A stretch of DNA of 64,000 nucleotides from Bifidobacterium sp. (GTDB lineage Bacteria; Actinomycetota; Actinomycetes; Actinomycetales; Bifidobacteriaceae): the NCBI GenBank assembly GCA_024104275.1, contig JAGGHK010000006.1, positions 34,385 through 98,384 of the forward strand, in the 5' to 3' direction. The position numbers and the translations under genes were made by a program. Position 1 is the first letter of the stretch; each line of letters opens with the position of its first letter. Positions 62,807 to 64,000 of this stretch are shown here, in pieces. The notes under the pieces were generated by a model that was given only the letters and a program-made list of their open reading frames with translations, had not been told where the DNA came from and made no database searches.

Positions 62807-64000
62807 TCAGCGCGAAATAAGGGCATCGTCGCTTCGACGGTATGCGGCTCTGCGCCTTGCATATTGCGTAAGGGCCAGAACCGCGGCACAGGCCAACGCC
62901 AACGGCAGATACGACCACGGGCTCTTGTCGCTTCCCGTCATCGGCAGGGAGCTCAGCGTCTCCTCCATCGACAGCATGACCGGTTCGCTGGTATTGCCGC
63001 TGCTATCGGAAACTGTAATACGAACTTTATGGGCTCCGGTAACACCTGACGGCTGGTTGATGGAGAACTGTCCGCCGTCGGAAGTAGACAGCGTTGACGA
63101 TTGATGGGGCACACTGCTTTCGTTCCAAGTGATGACCGCGCCCGTGGAGTCAAGCCATTCGACGGTCACCGTGTCACCGTCCTCTGCGACGCCGGCCGAT
63201 GTGTCGGAACTATTTACTACGCCGGTGACCTTGCCATCCATCGCTCTTGCGCCATCGACCACATGCGGCGCCACGACGTCCACGGTCACGCTCTTTTCAT
63301 CCGTCCAGCCACTGGTGTCGCCTCCGCTACCGACGATCTGGGCTTTGACGGATATGGGTATGCCCTGGCCTTTGGTATCAGCGGCTTTGATAGACGCGAA
63401 GTCGGTGAAGTCGGACGACCAGTTATTGCCATCACGCACCGCGTCGGGATCGGGATTGGTTTCGTGAGACGTGCCATCCGTACCGGTCCACTTCCAGTGT
63501 GCCACAAACTTGTCATCGGTCAAGAGAGGCCCACCATTGACAGCATCAATCGTACCTGCGGCGTTTACGCTTCTGCCGCCGCCGACCAACGTATGAGGCC
63601 ATGCAATCGTACTGAGTGTGGGAATAGGTAGTTTTTGCCAGACCGCAAACAATGTCGTCTCCACGAGATCATCAAACGGCACCTGCTGGCCCGGTGTATA
63701 TTGAGGCGATTCCGCTGTCGGACTTCTGCTCCAGCCAGCCAGACGATAACCCTCACGCTTGAAGCCGGTGGACCGGGGCATCGTGACTGTGGTTGCTTTG
63801 AACCCATCTGTGAATGTTGCCGACACCGGAGCCGGCGCCGTTCCCCCATCGGCGACACTGCCACCGTTTATGTCATAAGAGACAGTGGCTACAGTTCCTG
63901 GAGCTCCGTACCACTGGGTAGAGGACCCTGGGCCTAAATTATAACGATCAGAACTTTCAGAAGTAACACGGCATGGGTGGTCAATCGCTTTCCATGTTCT
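62807..64000 (-). CDS. LPXTG-anchored cell-surface protein, C-terminal part (runs off the window)
   Basis: The frame stays open to the window end, so only the last 397 residues are seen. An InlB-type B repeat (YDINGGSVADGG, then GFKREGYRLAGWSRSPTAESPQYTPGQ) is followed by two Ig-like domains and a sorting signal: LPMTG, a hydrophobic stretch (WSYLPLALACAAVLALTQYA) and a basic tail RRRAAYRR. Sortase would link it to the wall. A role in adhesion or host contact is likely, but the functional part is upstream. Confidence 0.9.
   Translation of the reverse strand, partial: RTWKAIDHPCRVTSESSDRYNLGPGSSTQWYGAPGTVATVSYDINGGSVADGGTAPAPVSATFTDGFKATTVTMPRSTGFKREGYRLAGWSRSPTAESPQYTPGQQVPFDDLVETTLFAVWQKLPIPTLSTIAWPHTLVGGGRSVNAAGTIDAVNGGPLLTDDKFVAHWKWTGTDGTSHETNPDPDAVRDGNNWSSDFTDFASIKAADTKGQGIPISVKAQIVGSGGDTSGWTDEKSVTVDVVAPHVVDGARAMDGKVTGVVNSSDTSAGVAEDGDTVTVEWLDSTGAVITWNESSVPHQSSTLSTSDGGQFSINQPSGVTGAHKVRITVSDSSGNTSEPVMLSMEETLSSLPMTGSDKSPWSYLPLALACAAVLALTQYARRRAAYRRSDDALISR

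Overview
This window reads as a chromosomal segment of a high-GC Gram-positive bacterium of the family Bifidobacteriaceae, most likely a Bifidobacterium or close relative. The signs are dense, mostly short transcription units with G/C-rich third codon positions, a 29-residue bS22-type ribosomal protein, many TANNNT -10 boxes placed 6-7 nt before a start codon (leaderless genes), actinobacterial PspC-kinase signalling genes, and an LPXTG cell-surface protein. A type II NADH dehydrogenase next to a complete cydABDC set is not found in most gut bifidobacteria. It is known from insect-associated members such as the B. asteroides group, so an oxygen-exposed, possibly bee-gut, lineage is the best guess. 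That assignment is an inference.

Layout. 1-3000: a short-chain diacetyl/acetoin reductase, an MgtC-family membrane protein and a polyprenyl diphosphate synthase. 3100-11020 (minus strand): ndh, cydA, cydB, cydD and cydC form a complete oxygen-reducing chain with its assembly transporter, behind a Fur/PerR-like palindrome. 11300-16200: tRNA-Glu, trmB, a DUF4190-type protein, tRNA-Asp, tRNA-Phe, a low-molecular-weight phosphatase, folA and thyA. 16500-24700: OsmC-like and universal stress proteins, two peptidoglycan hydrolases (NlpC/P60 and CHAP), manA, a small membrane protein, phoU and gpmA. 24800-31700: menA-type prenyltransferase, lysS, tRNA-Pro, an MFS efflux pump and a large polytopic membrane protein.

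31860-36750: an unusual three-gene plus-strand block. A TPR protein fused to a nucleotidyltransferase-like DUF4037 domain lies behind a perfect CRP/GlxR-type site, followed by a DUF4125 protein and a membrane-anchored alpha/beta hydrolase. 36950-42700: an envelope-stress locus in which an acidic membrane protein and a long PspC protein diverge from a PspC-fused histidine kinase and its LuxR-type regulator. 42850-47150: a HAD protein lacking its nucleophile, then tRNA-Ser(UGA), seryl-tRNA synthetase and a serine-type transporter. 47700-54750: diacylglycerol kinase, DUF421, DUF3290, pgm, an RNase HI with a very long acidic tail, and rpiA. 55000-64000: tpx, bS22, a membrane-anchored protein, radA, a DUF985 cupin, ribF, an AbiEi/DUF559-like protein, and the C-terminus of an LPXTG surface protein running off the window end.

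The most striking unexplained material is intergenic. An 88-89 bp palindromic element with 16-17 nt terminal inverted repeats and a related spacer occurs four times (23639, 49537, 61097, 62582), and at two copies one arm has been reiterated. At least six other gaps hold arrays in which a locus-specific arm or loop is repeated in several hairpins, plus an exact 61-bp-period tandem array at 44013. Several conserved enzymes (CydD, RibF, the DUF985 cupin, RNase HI) also carry low-complexity insertions or tails. No CRISPR array, insertion sequence, prophage or rRNA was seen.
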